Positions 36,367 through 46,839 are shown, counted from the stretch's first letter. The stretch is 55,447 nucleotides of DNA from an uncultured Eubacteriales bacterium (GCA_905198835.1 CAJKDY010000015.1:1-55447), one strand, 5' to 3'. Program-made: numbers and translations. The notes: generated by a model not told the origin, from the sequence alone.

Positions 36367-38019
36367 TTATCGGGCGGCCAACTCCGCCGGAGCCGCCACA
36401 GCGGCCAGAGTGCCGTCGTTTTTCAAATAGAAGGCCCGGAGGGTGGCCACATCCGGGTGGTCAAACTGGGCCAGTAGGGAATAGGACCCGTAGCCGCTGA
36501 GGGTGGGAATGGCCACCTGGCTGTCCAGCAGATGGCCCTGAGCGTTATAAGCGCCCAGCATCAGCACCGCGCCGGAGGCCGTCTGGCTCTCGCCCTGCAC
36601 CGGGTGATAGGCGGCCCGGGCAGTCAGGGTATCCCCGTTTCGGGTCATCGTGGCCCCGGCATAGCCCACGGCATCCAGCATCTTGCGCATATTCACGATA
36701 CCCGCGCCGCCATAGTCCTGGTCGGCTGGCGCCTTAAAGCGGATCTCGTCGCAGTTGCCCTGGAGCAGCTGGGCAAAGTCGGCCTGGGTCATGGTGGGAT
36801 CGGCCTCCTTCAAAAGAGCGGCGCAGGCGGCCACCAACGGCGCGGAGAAGGAGGTGCCGTTATTTTGCCGATAGAGGTCGTTGCTGCTGTTGGACAGCGA
36901 CCAGACCTGGCTGCCCGGCGCGCAGACGGCCACGGAGTCGTTTCGCTGGGAATAGTCGGCCAGGTAACCGCTTTTATCCGTCGCGCCCACGCCGATGACA
37001 TTGTCCCAGGCGGCGGGATACTGAACTCTGCTGTTGCCATCGTTGCCCACGGCGGCAATGAGGATACAGCCCTGGTTGGCCGCCTGGGTGATGACCCTGC
37101 GCAGCGCCGCGGAGTCGTTGGCGATACCCCAACTCATGTTGATGACGTTGGCGCCGTTATTCATGGCGTAGGTCACGCCGCTGATGAGGTTGGAGACATA
37201 GCCACCCAAATGACCGGGGGTGTTGGTAAAGCACCGCACGGGCATCAGCGTGACGCCCGGGGCCGCGCCGGCAATGCCGATACCGTTGTCCTTGTTGGCC
37301 GCGATGATACCCGAGACCATGGTGCCGTGGCCGTTGGGCAGGTCGTCCAGCACATAGTCGTTGGAGTAATAGTTATAATTCTTTGTCACACCGTTGACGG
37401 TGTACTGATACCGCCCGCCGGGTTCCTCCCGGTAGAAATAGTACCGACCCCGGGCCACCTTGGCGGGAACGTCGTTGTGATCGAGGTTAAGGCCCGAGTC
37501 GATCACCGCCACGGTGACGCCCTCGCCGGTAAGGCCCGCGTCCCATGCGGCGCGGACGCCCACGCCGTGGGCATCCGAGTCCTTCAGGTTATACTGGTGG
37601 TTCCGGTTTTGCTCGATAAAGTAGGGATCGTCGGGCTTGGTGGGGTCCAGATGGTCGGCAGGCAGATCGGACACGTCAAACAGCTCGGCTTTGTAGTCAG
37701 GCTCCGCGGAAAGGACCTGGCCTGACCAGACCAGATTCTGGATCTGGTCCAGATCGCCGGCCTTGTAGATGCCCATATCCTCCGCCAGAGGCAGCAGCTC
37801 CTCGCGCTCGTTGTAGGCAGCCATCAGCGTGGCCTCCCCACCGGAATAGAAGGATACGGCGGCCGGCTGGTCATCCAGGATGACCAAATAGCCCGCGTAC
37901 TCGCCCTCGTACTCGTCCTCGGCGGCCTGGGCCACAGCGCCCAGAGGTGAGGCCCACAGCGTCAAAGCCAGGGCCAGAGTCAGGGAAAAGGCGCCCAGCG
38001 CCTTAAAACACCGTTTCAT
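36367..38019 (-). CDS. Secreted subtilisin-like serine protease (S8)
   Basis: The 550-residue protein has a signal peptide (residues ~1-30: KRCFKALGAFSLTLALALTLWASPLGAVAQA), a propeptide (~30-125), and a peptidase S8 domain (~150-440) with the triad Asp in VAVIDSGLNLDHND, His in GHGTMVSGIIA and Ser in NGTSFSAPLVAA. The end (~440-550) is beta-rich. It has no SLH anchor. The ATG at 38019 is chosen because AAAGGAG lies nine bases upstream; an earlier ATG abuts that site. It starts 18 bases after the giant SLH protein gene, so it is probably co-transcribed and may act on or with that protein. Confidence 0.92.
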   Translation of the reverse strand: MKRCFKALGAFSLTLALALTLWASPLGAVAQAAEDEYEGEYAGYLVILDDQPAAVSFYSGGEATLMAAYNEREELLPLAEDMGIYKAGDLDQIQNLVWSGQVLSAEPDYKAELFDVSDLPADHLDPTKPDDPYFIEQNRNHQYNLKDSDAHGVGVRAAWDAGLTGEGVTVAVIDSGLNLDHNDVPAKVARGRYYFYREEPGGRYQYTVNGVTKNYNYYSNDYVLDDLPNGHGTMVSGIIAANKDNGIGIAGAAPGVTLMPVRCFTNTPGHLGGYVSNLISGVTYAMNNGANVINMSWGIANDSAALRRVITQAANQGCILIAAVGNDGNSRVQYPAAWDNVIGVGATDKSGYLADYSQRNDSVAVCAPGSQVWSLSNSSNDLYRQNNGTSFSAPLVAACAALLKEADPTMTQADFAQLLQGNCDEIRFKAPADQDYGGAGIVNMRKMLDAVGYAGATMTRNGDTLTARAAYHPVQGESQTASGAVLMLGAYNAQGHLLDSQVAIPTLSGYGSYSLLAQFDHPDVATLRAFYLKNDGTLAAVAAPAELAAR

Positions 38020-38037
38020 ATCAGCCATCTCCTTTCG

Positions 38038-41000
38038 TTACACCGCGGGGACCAGGACGTTACTGATGAGCCGTTGAAGGATGGTGGACACCTCAGCCCG
38101 GGTCGCGTTACCCGCGGGGTCCAAGCGCCCGTCGGACTTGCCGTTGATGAGCCCCGTGCCCACGGCCCACTGCACCGCGTCCTGGGCCCAGGTACTCACC
38201 CTGCCCTGATCGGAGAAGGCACTCAGCGAGCCCTTCTGCCCGGTGGACAGGCCCAGCGAGCCCACATAGCGGTACAGAATGGTGGCCAGCTGCTCCCGGG
38301 TGATGGAGCCGTCCGGGGCAAAGCCCGTGCCGGTGCCCTGAACGATCCCCTTGGCGTTGGCCCAGTCCACCGCGGTGGTATACCACTGCCCCGCGGGCAC
38401 GTCGGCAAAGCTGGCGGCCTCGGCGGCGGGCGTGTCCTCCAGACGGTGGAGCACGGTGACCAGCATGGAGCGGGTCATGGTGGCGTTGGGAGAGAAGGTG
38501 GTGGCAGAGGTGCCGTTAAAGAGCTCCCGGGCGGCGGTGAAGCTGATGGCGTCCTTGGCCCAGTGGCTCTGGGTGTCGGAGAAGGTGGGCTGCCGGGTCT
38601 CTAGCTCCAGCTGGGTGGTGCCGGACACATAGGCCACCACCGCGCCGTCTCTCACCACAGCCTTCTTGATCACATCCTTGCTGCCGTCGGACAGCGTCCG
38701 CACCGCAACATTGCCCGTGGTGGGCACCCTTAGGGCGATGCTGCCCGGCAGCGAGGCCGATTCATAGCCGCAGGCAAAGGTGACCTTCACCACGCCGTGG
38801 TCGGCGGCTACCGTTACCGACACATTGTTTCCTCCCTGCCCGGTCAGCGCCGTCAACGCCTGGGCGGGCAGCACCACCGTGCCAAGAGACGTCTGCACCT
38901 TCAGCGACTGGTTCCTCCCCGCCATGGTCTTGACGGTGGCGGAGGTGACATTGACGGTGGCGGAGGTCAGGTTGGTGGGCCCGGTGGGCGCCAAGGTGAT
39001 CGTCCCGCCGGCGGCGGTATAATCGGTCATGGCCTTCTCCTGGGTAGCGTTCAAACTCACGCTGCCCGCCGTGCCGGTAGCGGTCATGGTAGGCACGATG
39101 GTAGGCCCGGCGACGGCGGCAGTTTGCTTGCTGGAGACGGTAATATTCACCGTGGCCGACGCGCTCAGATTCGTAGGCGCGTATTTCGCGGTGAGGATGA
39201 CCTGATAGGTCCCTACCGGCACCGTAGCCGGAACGCTCAGGGTCCGGGTGGTCGTGTTGAAAGTAATGCCCGAGGCAGCTCCGGTAACGGACCATGTGAC
39301 CTTGCTGACCTCGGTAGCCGGGCAGGCCGTGCCGGCGGCGTCGGTCAGGTTTGCGGTGTAAGTATAGCTGGCGGCAGTGCCCTGGGTGGCGGCAATGGAG
39401 GTATTGCCGCCGATGGTCAGTTTGGCGGGCGTGCCGCTGGAGGCGCTTACCGTCACCGTTACCGTTCGTGTCGCGGTAAGGCGTGTGCCATATTTGGCGG
39501 TGAGGGTGACTGTGTAGGTCCCTGCCTTGACCGTGTTGGGGACGGTGAGGACATGGGTGGAGCTATTGAAGGTGATGCCCGACCCGGCGGGGATGGTGGA
39601 AGACCAGGTAACACTGCTGTTGTAGGAGCTGGCGCAGGTCTTGCCCGAGGCGTCCCGCAGTGTGGCGGAATAGCTGGCTGTGGTCGCCTTGCCCTGGGTG
39701 GTGGTCACGCTGGTGTTGCCGTTGATGGCGATCCTGGCCGGGGCGCCACCGGTGTCGTCGCCCAGGCCGCCGCCACCTCCTCCGCCGCCACCGCCGCCGC
39801 TGGAGCCAATGGTGATGCGCATGGGCAGAGCGTAGCTGATGGTCTGGCGTCCGGAGGGAGCCTTTTCCTCCACGATGGTGATGGACGCGGTAAGGGTAAC
39901 GGTCTTATTCACCGAATAGCCGGGGTTCGCCACGGTGATCCGGGCGTAGGGCACGCCCTCGCTATCCTTAAGGACCTGGAGGGTCACGCCGCTTCGGTCG
40001 GCGTTGGTCAAGGACCATTTGACCTCCTTGCGGAACTTCAGCGCCGCCAGGTCGTTATACTGATCCAGGAGATGGAAGGTATAGTCCTGGGTCTTCGTCT
40101 CGGTGGCGTCGGCGGCCATGGCAAAGGACGCGGAGGTCACGTTGGTGGTTTCGCCCCGCTTGCGAAGGGACATCAGCGTAGGCACCGAGGCGCTGCGGTT
40201 CAACTCCAACAGCGCGGAGGCCTCGGCAAAGACTGTGCCCTGGGCGTCCCGGAGGGTGGCGGTGACGGTGTGCTTGGAGGCGTCGGCTACGCCGGTGGGC
40301 TGAGCGGTACGCGCCACGCTCACCGTGGCCGAGGCAGTGCCCCGAGTGGCGGCAATGGACACGCCGGCGGGCGTCTTGCCACTGGGATCTGTCACCGTCC
40401 AAGTCAGGGAATAGCCCTCCATCAGATCCAGCTCGCCGCCGAAGGCGGTCTTCAAAATGGCGGTATATTCGGTGGTGTTGGCCTTGGTGTTCACCGTGGC
40501 GCTATTGTACTGGGCGTAGTACATCGGAATGATCACCCGTCCCTCGCCGGAGAGGGACATGGTCAGATCCTGGGCGGTAATGGGTCCGGTCACCGTCAGA
40601 TCGATGGGCAGCACACAGGTCATATCGCCGCTCTTGGCCGTGAGGGTCAGTTCATAATGTCCCTCCGGACAGTCGGGGGCGATCCGCAGGCGGCGGATGC
40701 TGGCGTAGCTGGGATATGCCTGTTCGATCGCCTCACCCGGCTCGACAATGGAGACGCGTCCGCCGGTGGGGCTGACCACCTCGGCAGGACCGGTGAGGGA
40801 CCAGGTGACCTGGCCGGAAATGGGGCTGCCATACTGGTCCAGTAGCTCCAGCGCGTAGCAGTTAGAAAGCGTGCCCGCCGCGGCGGTGGTCCCCTCTCCG
40901 GGCCTGGGCGTTCCAAAGGCAAAGGAGACGCCGGTCCCCGTGCCCCGGCGCAACATGGCCGAGGCCGCGCGGGCGGTCTCGGGCTCCAGGTAGAGGTCCA

Positions 41001-44000
41001 TGGACTCAGAGCAGAGTGTCTCGTCGGGGAAGTAATCCAGATAAAGCTCGATAAAGCGAATATCCGAGGTGCCGTCGGTGGGCGGGGCTGTGGGATTCTG
41101 GATGGCGGCGGGATCTACGGTGAAGTTCAAGATCCCCTTCTCCCTGTCAAGCTCGGCGTAAAGGCCGGTCAGGGCCGTAAACAACTGGATATCGTAGTCG
41201 GCAAGGCCCAGGCTGGCGATGGGTACGGTCTGCTCCACACCGGAACGGACGATCTGGGCCATCACAGTGGCGGGATAGAGCCTGGAACCCTTGCTGGGCA
41301 CAGCCAGGATATAGGGCGGCCGGTCCGCGCCGCCGCCAAAGTCCAGGGCAAGCCCAGTAATGTTGGGATAGAGGGTGGCTGTCACGGTCGCCGAGGCGGA
41401 CTGGCCCTGGTAGACGGCGGTGACCTTGCCGGTATAGACGCCGCTCTCGGCGTTTTCATCCACTTCAAAGGCGTTGCCCGCGCCCAGCCACTTCACGTCC
41501 CCGGCGGGGACCGGGGTGGCCGAGCCGGTGGTCTGGTCTACCAGCATGGCCGTGTAGCTCACCCGCAGCGTCTGTCCCTCTTTCAGGGTAAAGGTCTCGG
41601 TGTGGTGGGCTTCCTGTTCGGCAAGGCTCTGCGTGTCCAGGGTCACGCTCTGGTAGAGGGTCAAAAATCCGGTGCTGGTGCCTGCCGGGGTCAGCTTCAC
41701 GTCCGCCGAGGCGGTCACAGAGCCGTCCGCGGAGCTCACCTGGATGGTGACCTCGCCCGGCACGGCGGTGGAGCGGATCACAAGGCGGCGGGTCTGGGCC
41801 TGGACCTCCACGCCCACGGCCTCCTGGCCGGTGGCCTTGTCGGTGACTCTCCACACCAGGTCCTCCAGATTGCTCACGGCGCTGTGCAGCCTGTCATAGC
41901 CATTGACGGCCAGGGCGTGTTCCGCCGCCCCGGTCTCCGGGATGGCCAGGCTCTCCGGCGCGGTCAACTCCAGCGAAGCCAGCGCGCTTTGCACCTCCAC
42001 GGTGATGGGCAAGGTCACGCTGAGGCCGCTGGTCGAGTCGGCGGCGGTGACGGCAAAGCGGTACTGCCCCGGCTGCACGGAATCGAGCAGCTCCAGCGTC
42101 GCCGCGCCGTCGCTGCCGGGAGTCAGCTCCACACCCGTCAGTTCGGGTGAGACCGACCAGTCCCACGCCTCAGGCTGGCTAGTGGAAATGTCGCCGTCGG
42201 CGTCCAGCAGCACGGCCTGGAGGGCCACAGTAAGGCCCTCTCCATCCACCGCCGTGTACGCTCCGCCGCCCTCTGCCTCCAGATGGGCGCGGATAGCGGT
42301 ATAGTCCGGGGCTTGGGTCAAGGTCAGCGTGTAGCTGCCCTCCACGTCGCCCTGGACGGCGGTGATGGTGTATTCCCCGGTCTGCGCCGCGGGGGAAACC
42401 GTAACGGTAAAGCGCCCGTCCAGACCCTTGCCGGCCTCTACGCCCTGGTCCGCGGGAGTCACGGAAAAGCCGGAAATATCATCCGCCGACAGCTCCATGG
42501 GATTGCCCTGCTTGTCCAGGGCAGCCACCGTATATTCCAACTCGGTGTCCACGCTCTCCTTATCGGGGATGATGGCGCTGTCCGGGCCGGCGATGACCAG
42601 CTGTCCCAGCTGAGGCTCCACCACCAGCGTGACCAGAACGCCCTGGCTAAGTCCCAGGGCCTGGGCGTGGAGAGTAAAGCGGTAGCCGCCTGGGTTGGCG
42701 GCCAGCGTAGCGCAGTCGGCGGTGAGAATGCCGTCTTCATCCACGCTGACGCCGTCGGGATGGCCGGAGAGGGACCAGGTAATGCCCTCAGTGGCCTCCA
42801 TCTCCCCACCATATTGGTCATAGACCGTGGCGGAGAAGGTCAGCTGGCCGCTCGCTCCGGCAACCACCGTCAGCGCGGCGGCGTCCCCCACAGGCTCCAC
42901 CACAAGTGTGTCCGCCCTGGGCGCCTCGTTTTCCAGCGTCACCGTCAGCGGCGCGGATACCACATCGCCCCGGGCGGCAATGACGGTGATGTCACCGGGC
43001 ACAGCGGCGTCAGTAACAGTGAGCAGTCCTCCGTCCACGCTGGCCCAGTCCGGGGCCTGGCCGCTTTCGTCGGCCACGGTCCACACGATCCCGGTCAGGT
43101 CGGGATATTCCGTACCGTCTTGATCCACGCCGGTGGCCGTCAGGGCCAGCACAGCGGTGTGTCCGGCGGCGGGGATGGTCAGGGTGGCGTCAACTTGGTC
43201 AATGGAAAGGCTGGTGATCACGGCGCTGTCTTGGCCGGGATAGGTCAGCTCATACTGGGTGACCACGGTGTCCTTGCCCACCACGCCGGCGGCCTGGTCC
43301 AGGGCGAAGACCCCGTCATAGAACCGGTTGGTGGAGCCGGATACAGGACGGTAGTAGAACTTAGCCAGCTCTCCCGCCGCCTTGGGCGCGGCGCAGGTCA
43401 GCGCGAAGGAGAGGGTCGCGTAACCGCCGGCGACCTGCCAGCGTACCAGCCTGGCCTCCACGCCGCTGGTGGGGACCAGACAGCTGGCAACGCCCGAGCC
43501 GTCCACCGGGGAGATCAGACCGCCCTTGGCGTTCAGCGGCTGGACCGCGTCCAGGGGGAAGGTGAGGGAAAAGGCGGCGGCGGTGACGGTGGCGGTGGTG
43601 TCCACGCCGATGGAGAGGTAGCGCTGGCTGGCGTCAGCGGCGGCGCCGGAGTCGCGCGCTGTCAGCTTGGCCCCGGTGACGTTGGTGGCCGTGCCGGTGG
43701 TGATGTCCTTGGGATCGGGCTTGGCGGCGGCGGTGAGGAGCAGATCGCTGTCCAGCTTGTCCACGGCGCCGTCGCCGTTGAGATCGGCGGTGTAATCGGC
43801 GGGTACGGCGTCGGGGCGGCCAAAGTAGAGCAGCAGCGCGGCCAGGTCGTCCATGTTCCGCGCGCCGTCGCCGGTGACGTCACCCACCCGGAACAGGCCC
43901 TTGACCCCCGAGGAGAGGTCCAGGGGGGCAAGGATGGTCTCCTTGCTGTCCGGGATCTCCACGGCAGCGCGGTCGGTGGGCAGGTAGCCAGGCTTTGTCA

Positions 44001-44607
44001 CCCGCAGATTGTAGGTGCCCGGGGCCATCTGCTCAAAGAAATAGTCGCCGTCGCCGTCGGCCTGGGCGGCATTGGCGTAGGCATAACCGGTCTTGGCGTC
44101 CACCAGGGTGATGGTGGCGGAATGGTCGGCGGAGTCGGTGACGATAGAGCCGACGGCGCTGGTAAAGTCGTTGGTGGACTCGTAAAGGGGCGTGGGCAGG
44201 TTGGGACCGGTGACGTAATAGACCACCGCGTCCGCCGTCCGGAGGCGCACGTTACGGAAAGCCACATACCCGTCCCGCTCGGCCACAGCCGAGCCGATGT
44301 ACATGGCCTGACCCGCCGCGGAGAGCAGCTCAGCGGGGGTCAGGGTAGACACATCCGCGTCCCCACCGTTCTTGGCCACGCTGACCGGCAACGCGATGAG
44401 GGTATAGGTCCCTCCCGCCTGGATGTTCTCATGGCCGGCCATGTCGGGGACGTAATCGCCCACGGTGATGGAGAAGGGCTGGGCGCTCTCCTCCGCCGCG
44501 CTCCTCTCTGTTGCCGCGGGCTCCTCAGCCCAGGCGGGGACCGCCAGCGACACGCTCAGCGCCCCGGCCAGCAGGGCGCTTGCCAGACGTTTCCAACCGT
44601 TTTTCAT
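38038..44607 (-). CDS. Giant SLH-anchored surface protein with dockerin and Ig-like repeats
   Basis: This 2189-residue exported protein has a signal peptide (~1-28, ending PAWAEE), a carboxypeptidase-regulatory-like fold (~150-225: GYAYANAAQADGDGDYFFEQ), a type I dockerin module (~230-290: GDVTGDGARNMDDLAALL and DLNGDGAVDKLDSDLLL, two calcium EF-hand loops), many bacterial Ig-like (Big) repeats (~430-1990), a poly-Gly hinge near 1606, and three C-terminal SLH domains (~2009-2189: FSDTQSHWAKDAISF and repeats) that bind wall polysaccharide. It is a very long wall adhesin or scaffold; ligand unknown. The start at 44607 follows AAAGGGTGATC. It has its own promoter and is followed closely by the subtilisin gene. 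Confidence 0.9.
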   Translation of the reverse strand: MKNGWKRLASALLAGALSVSLAVPAWAEEPAATERSAAEESAQPFSITVGDYVPDMAGHENIQAGGTYTLIALPVSVAKNGGDADVSTLTPAELLSAAGQAMYIGSAVAERDGYVAFRNVRLRTADAVVYYVTGPNLPTPLYESTNDFTSAVGSIVTDSADHSATITLVDAKTGYAYANAAQADGDGDYFFEQMAPGTYNLRVTKPGYLPTDRAAVEIPDSKETILAPLDLSSGVKGLFRVGDVTGDGARNMDDLAALLLYFGRPDAVPADYTADLNGDGAVDKLDSDLLLTAAAKPDPKDITTGTATNVTGAKLTARDSGAAADASQRYLSIGVDTTATVTAAAFSLTFPLDAVQPLNAKGGLISPVDGSGVASCLVPTSGVEARLVRWQVAGGYATLSFALTCAAPKAAGELAKFYYRPVSGSTNRFYDGVFALDQAAGVVGKDTVVTQYELTYPGQDSAVITSLSIDQVDATLTIPAAGHTAVLALTATGVDQDGTEYPDLTGIVWTVADESGQAPDWASVDGGLLTVTDAAVPGDITVIAARGDVVSAPLTVTLENEAPRADTLVVEPVGDAAALTVVAGASGQLTFSATVYDQYGGEMEATEGITWSLSGHPDGVSVDEDGILTADCATLAANPGGYRFTLHAQALGLSQGVLVTLVVEPQLGQLVIAGPDSAIIPDKESVDTELEYTVAALDKQGNPMELSADDISGFSVTPADQGVEAGKGLDGRFTVTVSPAAQTGEYTITAVQGDVEGSYTLTLTQAPDYTAIRAHLEAEGGGAYTAVDGEGLTVALQAVLLDADGDISTSQPEAWDWSVSPELTGVELTPGSDGAATLELLDSVQPGQYRFAVTAADSTSGLSVTLPITVEVQSALASLELTAPESLAIPETGAAEHALAVNGYDRLHSAVSNLEDLVWRVTDKATGQEAVGVEVQAQTRRLVIRSTAVPGEVTIQVSSADGSVTASADVKLTPAGTSTGFLTLYQSVTLDTQSLAEQEAHHTETFTLKEGQTLRVSYTAMLVDQTTGSATPVPAGDVKWLGAGNAFEVDENAESGVYTGKVTAVYQGQSASATVTATLYPNITGLALDFGGGADRPPYILAVPSKGSRLYPATVMAQIVRSGVEQTVPIASLGLADYDIQLFTALTGLYAELDREKGILNFTVDPAAIQNPTAPPTDGTSDIRFIELYLDYFPDETLCSESMDLYLEPETARAASAMLRRGTGTGVSFAFGTPRPGEGTTAAAGTLSNCYALELLDQYGSPISGQVTWSLTGPAEVVSPTGGRVSIVEPGEAIEQAYPSYASIRRLRIAPDCPEGHYELTLTAKSGDMTCVLPIDLTVTGPITAQDLTMSLSGEGRVIIPMYYAQYNSATVNTKANTTEYTAILKTAFGGELDLMEGYSLTWTVTDPSGKTPAGVSIAATRGTASATVSVARTAQPTGVADASKHTVTATLRDAQGTVFAEASALLELNRSASVPTLMSLRKRGETTNVTSASFAMAADATETKTQDYTFHLLDQYNDLAALKFRKEVKWSLTNADRSGVTLQVLKDSEGVPYARITVANPGYSVNKTVTLTASITIVEEKAPSGRQTISYALPMRITIGSSGGGGGGGGGGGLGDDTGGAPARIAINGNTSVTTTQGKATTASYSATLRDASGKTCASSYNSSVTWSSTIPAGSGITFNSSTHVLTVPNTVKAGTYTVTLTAKYGTRLTATRTVTVTVSASSGTPAKLTIGGNTSIAATQGTAASYTYTANLTDAAGTACPATEVSKVTWSVTGAASGITFNTTTRTLSVPATVPVGTYQVILTAKYAPTNLSASATVNITVSSKQTAAVAGPTIVPTMTATGTAGSVSLNATQEKAMTDYTAAGGTITLAPTGPTNLTSATVNVTSATVKTMAGRNQSLKVQTSLGTVVLPAQALTALTGQGGNNVSVTVAADHGVVKVTFACGYESASLPGSIALRVPTTGNVAVRTLSDGSKDVIKKAVVRDGAVVAYVSGTTQLELETRQPTFSDTQSHWAKDAISFTAARELFNGTSATTFSPNATMTRSMLVTVLHRLEDTPAAEAASFADVPAGQWYTTAVDWANAKGIVQGTGTGFAPDGSITREQLATILYRYVGSLGLSTGQKGSLSAFSDQGRVSTWAQDAVQWAVGTGLINGKSDGRLDPAGNATRAEVSTILQRLISNVLVPAV

Positions 44608-44664
44608 ATCCAGATCACCCTTTATCAAATCGTTATTGGTGGAAGGTGCTTACATATCTATAAA

Positions 44665-44693
44665 AGTATAGCATAGCCCCCAGAGAATGTCAC
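44665..44693 (-). promoter_or_regulatory. Sigma-A promoter, extended -10, for SLH protein
   Basis: On the minus strand GTGACA (44693-44688), 17-base spacer and TATACT (44670-44665) preceded by TGC. Confidence 0.7.
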
Positions 44694-44736
44694 GAAAAAT
44701 GTTGAAAAGCCACGGTGGTAATTTTTTCGCCCCGGC

Positions 44737-46803
44737 TCAATTGAAAATATCCGGGTTCTCGGAAAATAGCTGCCGCAGCCGGGGCCACATCATGCTGTGC
44801 TCGGGCCTGTCCAGGGCCGGATCGGCAGCCAGCAGGTCCTGGGCGGCGCGCTGTGCCTGCTGAATGAGGCGCACGTCGGCGGCCAGGCTGGCGGAGTGGA
44901 GCTGGGGCAGGCCGTGCTGCCGGGCGCCAAAGAAGTCGCCAGGACCACGGGAGTCCAGGTCAGCCTGGGCAATGGCAAAGCCGTCGGTGGTGGCGCACAG
45001 GGCTTTTAACCTGGCCCGTGTCTCCTCGTTACGGTTATTTGAAACCAGAACGCAGTAGGACTGGTGCTTGCCCCGGCCCACCCGGCCCCTGAGCTGGTGG
45101 AGCTGGGAAAGACCAAAGCGGTCGGCGTTTTCCACCACCATCAGCGCCGCGTTCGGGACATCCACCCCCACCTCGATCACGGTGGTGGACACCAGGATCT
45201 GGACCTGGCCCTGGGCAAAAGCGGCCATGACCGCCTCCTTCTCCTGGGCCTTCATTTTGCCGTGGACAAAGGCCACGTTCCGACGAGGAAAGACCGCCTT
45301 GGCCAGATGGTTGGCGTACTGTGTCACCGTCTTCAGCGTGGGGTCCCCCTCGGCGGCCTCGCTCTCCTCCACCGCGGGGCAGACGATATAGACCTGCCGG
45401 CCCTGGTCCACCAGCTTGTCGATAAATCTGTAGAGCCGGGGGTGGTAGGCCTCAGTGACCAAATAGGTCTCCACCGGCGTGCGCCCCGGCGGCAGCTCGT
45501 CCAGGATGGACACGTCCAGATCGCCGTACAAAATAAGAGCCAGCGTCCGGGGGATAGGCGTGGCCGAGAGGACCAGCAGATGGGGGTGCTGCCCCTTGGC
45601 CGCCAGGGCGGAACGCTGCTCCACGCCGAAGCGGTGCTGCTCGTCCACCACCGCCAGGGCAAGCTTTTGGAAGCTCACCCCCTGGCTCAGCAAAGCGTGG
45701 GTGCCCACCACCACCTGGATGTCGCCGTTGGCCAGCGCGGCATGGATGGCCTTTTTCTCCGCGGCAGGCTGGGAACCGGTCAGCAGGGCCACCACCACAT
45801 GGGCGGGCTCCAGCAGGGCCTTAAGAGTCTCATAGTGCTGGTGGGCCAGCAGCTCGGTGGGGGCCATCAGCGCGCCCTGAGCGCCGCTTTTGGCCGCCCG
45901 CCAGAGACAAAAAGCGGCAATGGCCGTCTTGCCCGAGCCCACGTCCCCCTGTACCAGGCGGTTCATGGGCACGGCGGTAGAGAGGTCGGTGGCGCACTCG
46001 CCGATGACCCGGCGCTGGGCCCCGGTGAGGGCAAAGGGCAACAGGTCCTCGTAATCCTTGCAGTCGCCGTCGTTCAGCGGCGTGCCCCGGTCGGTCTCCC
46101 GGCGCTTACGCAAAACGCCGAGGCCAGCGGTCAGATAGAAAAACTCCTCAAAGGCCATCCGCCGCCGGGCGGCGTCCAGGGCCTCCATGTCCCTGGGGAA
46201 GTGCAGCTGTCTGGCGGCCTCCCGGACCCCGGGCAGGCCCTGGGCGGTCAGGACCTCCTCGGGCAGGGTCTCGGCCAGCTGAGCCAGACAGCCCTCCACC
46301 GCCAGCCGGGCCCAGCCGATCAGCTGGGTGTTGGAAAGCCCCGCCGTCAGCGGATAGCAGGGCACGATGGTCCCCGCCAGCTTGGGGTGGGCAGCATCCT
46401 CGACGGTGGGGTTCACCATCTGCCGCCGCCCGCCAAAGAGATCGATCTTGCCAAACAGGATGTAGCTCTGGCCGGTGCGCAGGGTCTTCTGCACAAAGGG
46501 CCGGTTGAAAAAGGTCAGCTCCAGCGCGGCGGTGTCGTCGCTGACGGTGCAACGGACGATCTGCCGCCCGCCGGGGATGCGGGACAGGCTGGCCGGCTTG
46601 GTGACGGTGACCTTCACGCAGCAGTCCACCCCCACCGGCGCCTGGGCGATGGGCCAGACGGTCCGCCGGTCCTCATAGCGGCGTGGGTAAAACCGCAGCA
46701 GGTCTTCCGCGGTGGACAGCCCCAGCTTGGCAAGGGCCTTGGCCCGGGTAGGCCCCACGCCAGGAAACACCCTCAGCGGCGTATCCAAACCGATCGCTCC
46801 CAC
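44737..46803 (-). CDS. recG: ATP-dependent DNA helicase RecG
   Basis: RecG remodels stalled forks and branches Holliday junctions. The 688-residue protein has the N-terminal wedge/OB domain (~60-150: FGKIDLFGGRRQMVNPTVED), helicase motif I GDVGSGKTAIAAFC (~295), DEQHRFGVEQR (motif II), SATPIPRTLA (motif III) and the C-terminal QLRGRVGRGKHQSYC. The start is taken as GTG at 46803, with AAAGGGGG eight bases upstream; a TTG two codons earlier lies too close to that site. It is monocistronic with a TATAAT about 37 bases upstream. Confidence 0.94.
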   Translation of the reverse strand: MGAIGLDTPLRVFPGVGPTRAKALAKLGLSTAEDLLRFYPRRYEDRRTVWPIAQAPVGVDCCVKVTVTKPASLSRIPGGRQIVRCTVSDDTAALELTFFNRPFVQKTLRTGQSYILFGKIDLFGGRRQMVNPTVEDAAHPKLAGTIVPCYPLTAGLSNTQLIGWARLAVEGCLAQLAETLPEEVLTAQGLPGVREAARQLHFPRDMEALDAARRRMAFEEFFYLTAGLGVLRKRRETDRGTPLNDGDCKDYEDLLPFALTGAQRRVIGECATDLSTAVPMNRLVQGDVGSGKTAIAAFCLWRAAKSGAQGALMAPTELLAHQHYETLKALLEPAHVVVALLTGSQPAAEKKAIHAALANGDIQVVVGTHALLSQGVSFQKLALAVVDEQHRFGVEQRSALAAKGQHPHLLVLSATPIPRTLALILYGDLDVSILDELPPGRTPVETYLVTEAYHPRLYRFIDKLVDQGRQVYIVCPAVEESEAAEGDPTLKTVTQYANHLAKAVFPRRNVAFVHGKMKAQEKEAVMAAFAQGQVQILVSTTVIEVGVDVPNAALMVVENADRFGLSQLHQLRGRVGRGKHQSYCVLVSNNRNEETRARLKALCATTDGFAIAQADLDSRGPGDFFGARQHGLPQLHSASLAADVRLIQQAQRAAQDLLAADPALDRPEHSMMWPRLRQLFSENPDIFN

Positions 46804-46839
46804 GCGCAAGGCCCCCTTTCAGCGTTTTTTGTTGCCACT

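Noticed and set aside
39750..39810. A GCC/CCG-type trinucleotide run that looked like a microsatellite.
   Set aside because: It is the in-frame code for the poly-Gly hinge of the SLH protein. It may vary in length between strains but is not a separate element.
42283..44676. A 797-codon plus-strand frame opposite the SLH surface protein gene (and another at 38797-40845).
   Set aside because: Antisense shadow of a gene with signal peptide, dockerin and SLH domains. There is no ribosome binding site and the product is Gly/His/Arg-rich.
46803..46809. TTG at 46809 as the recG start.
   Set aside because: AAAGGGGG ends only two bases before it; the GTG two codons later has proper spacing.
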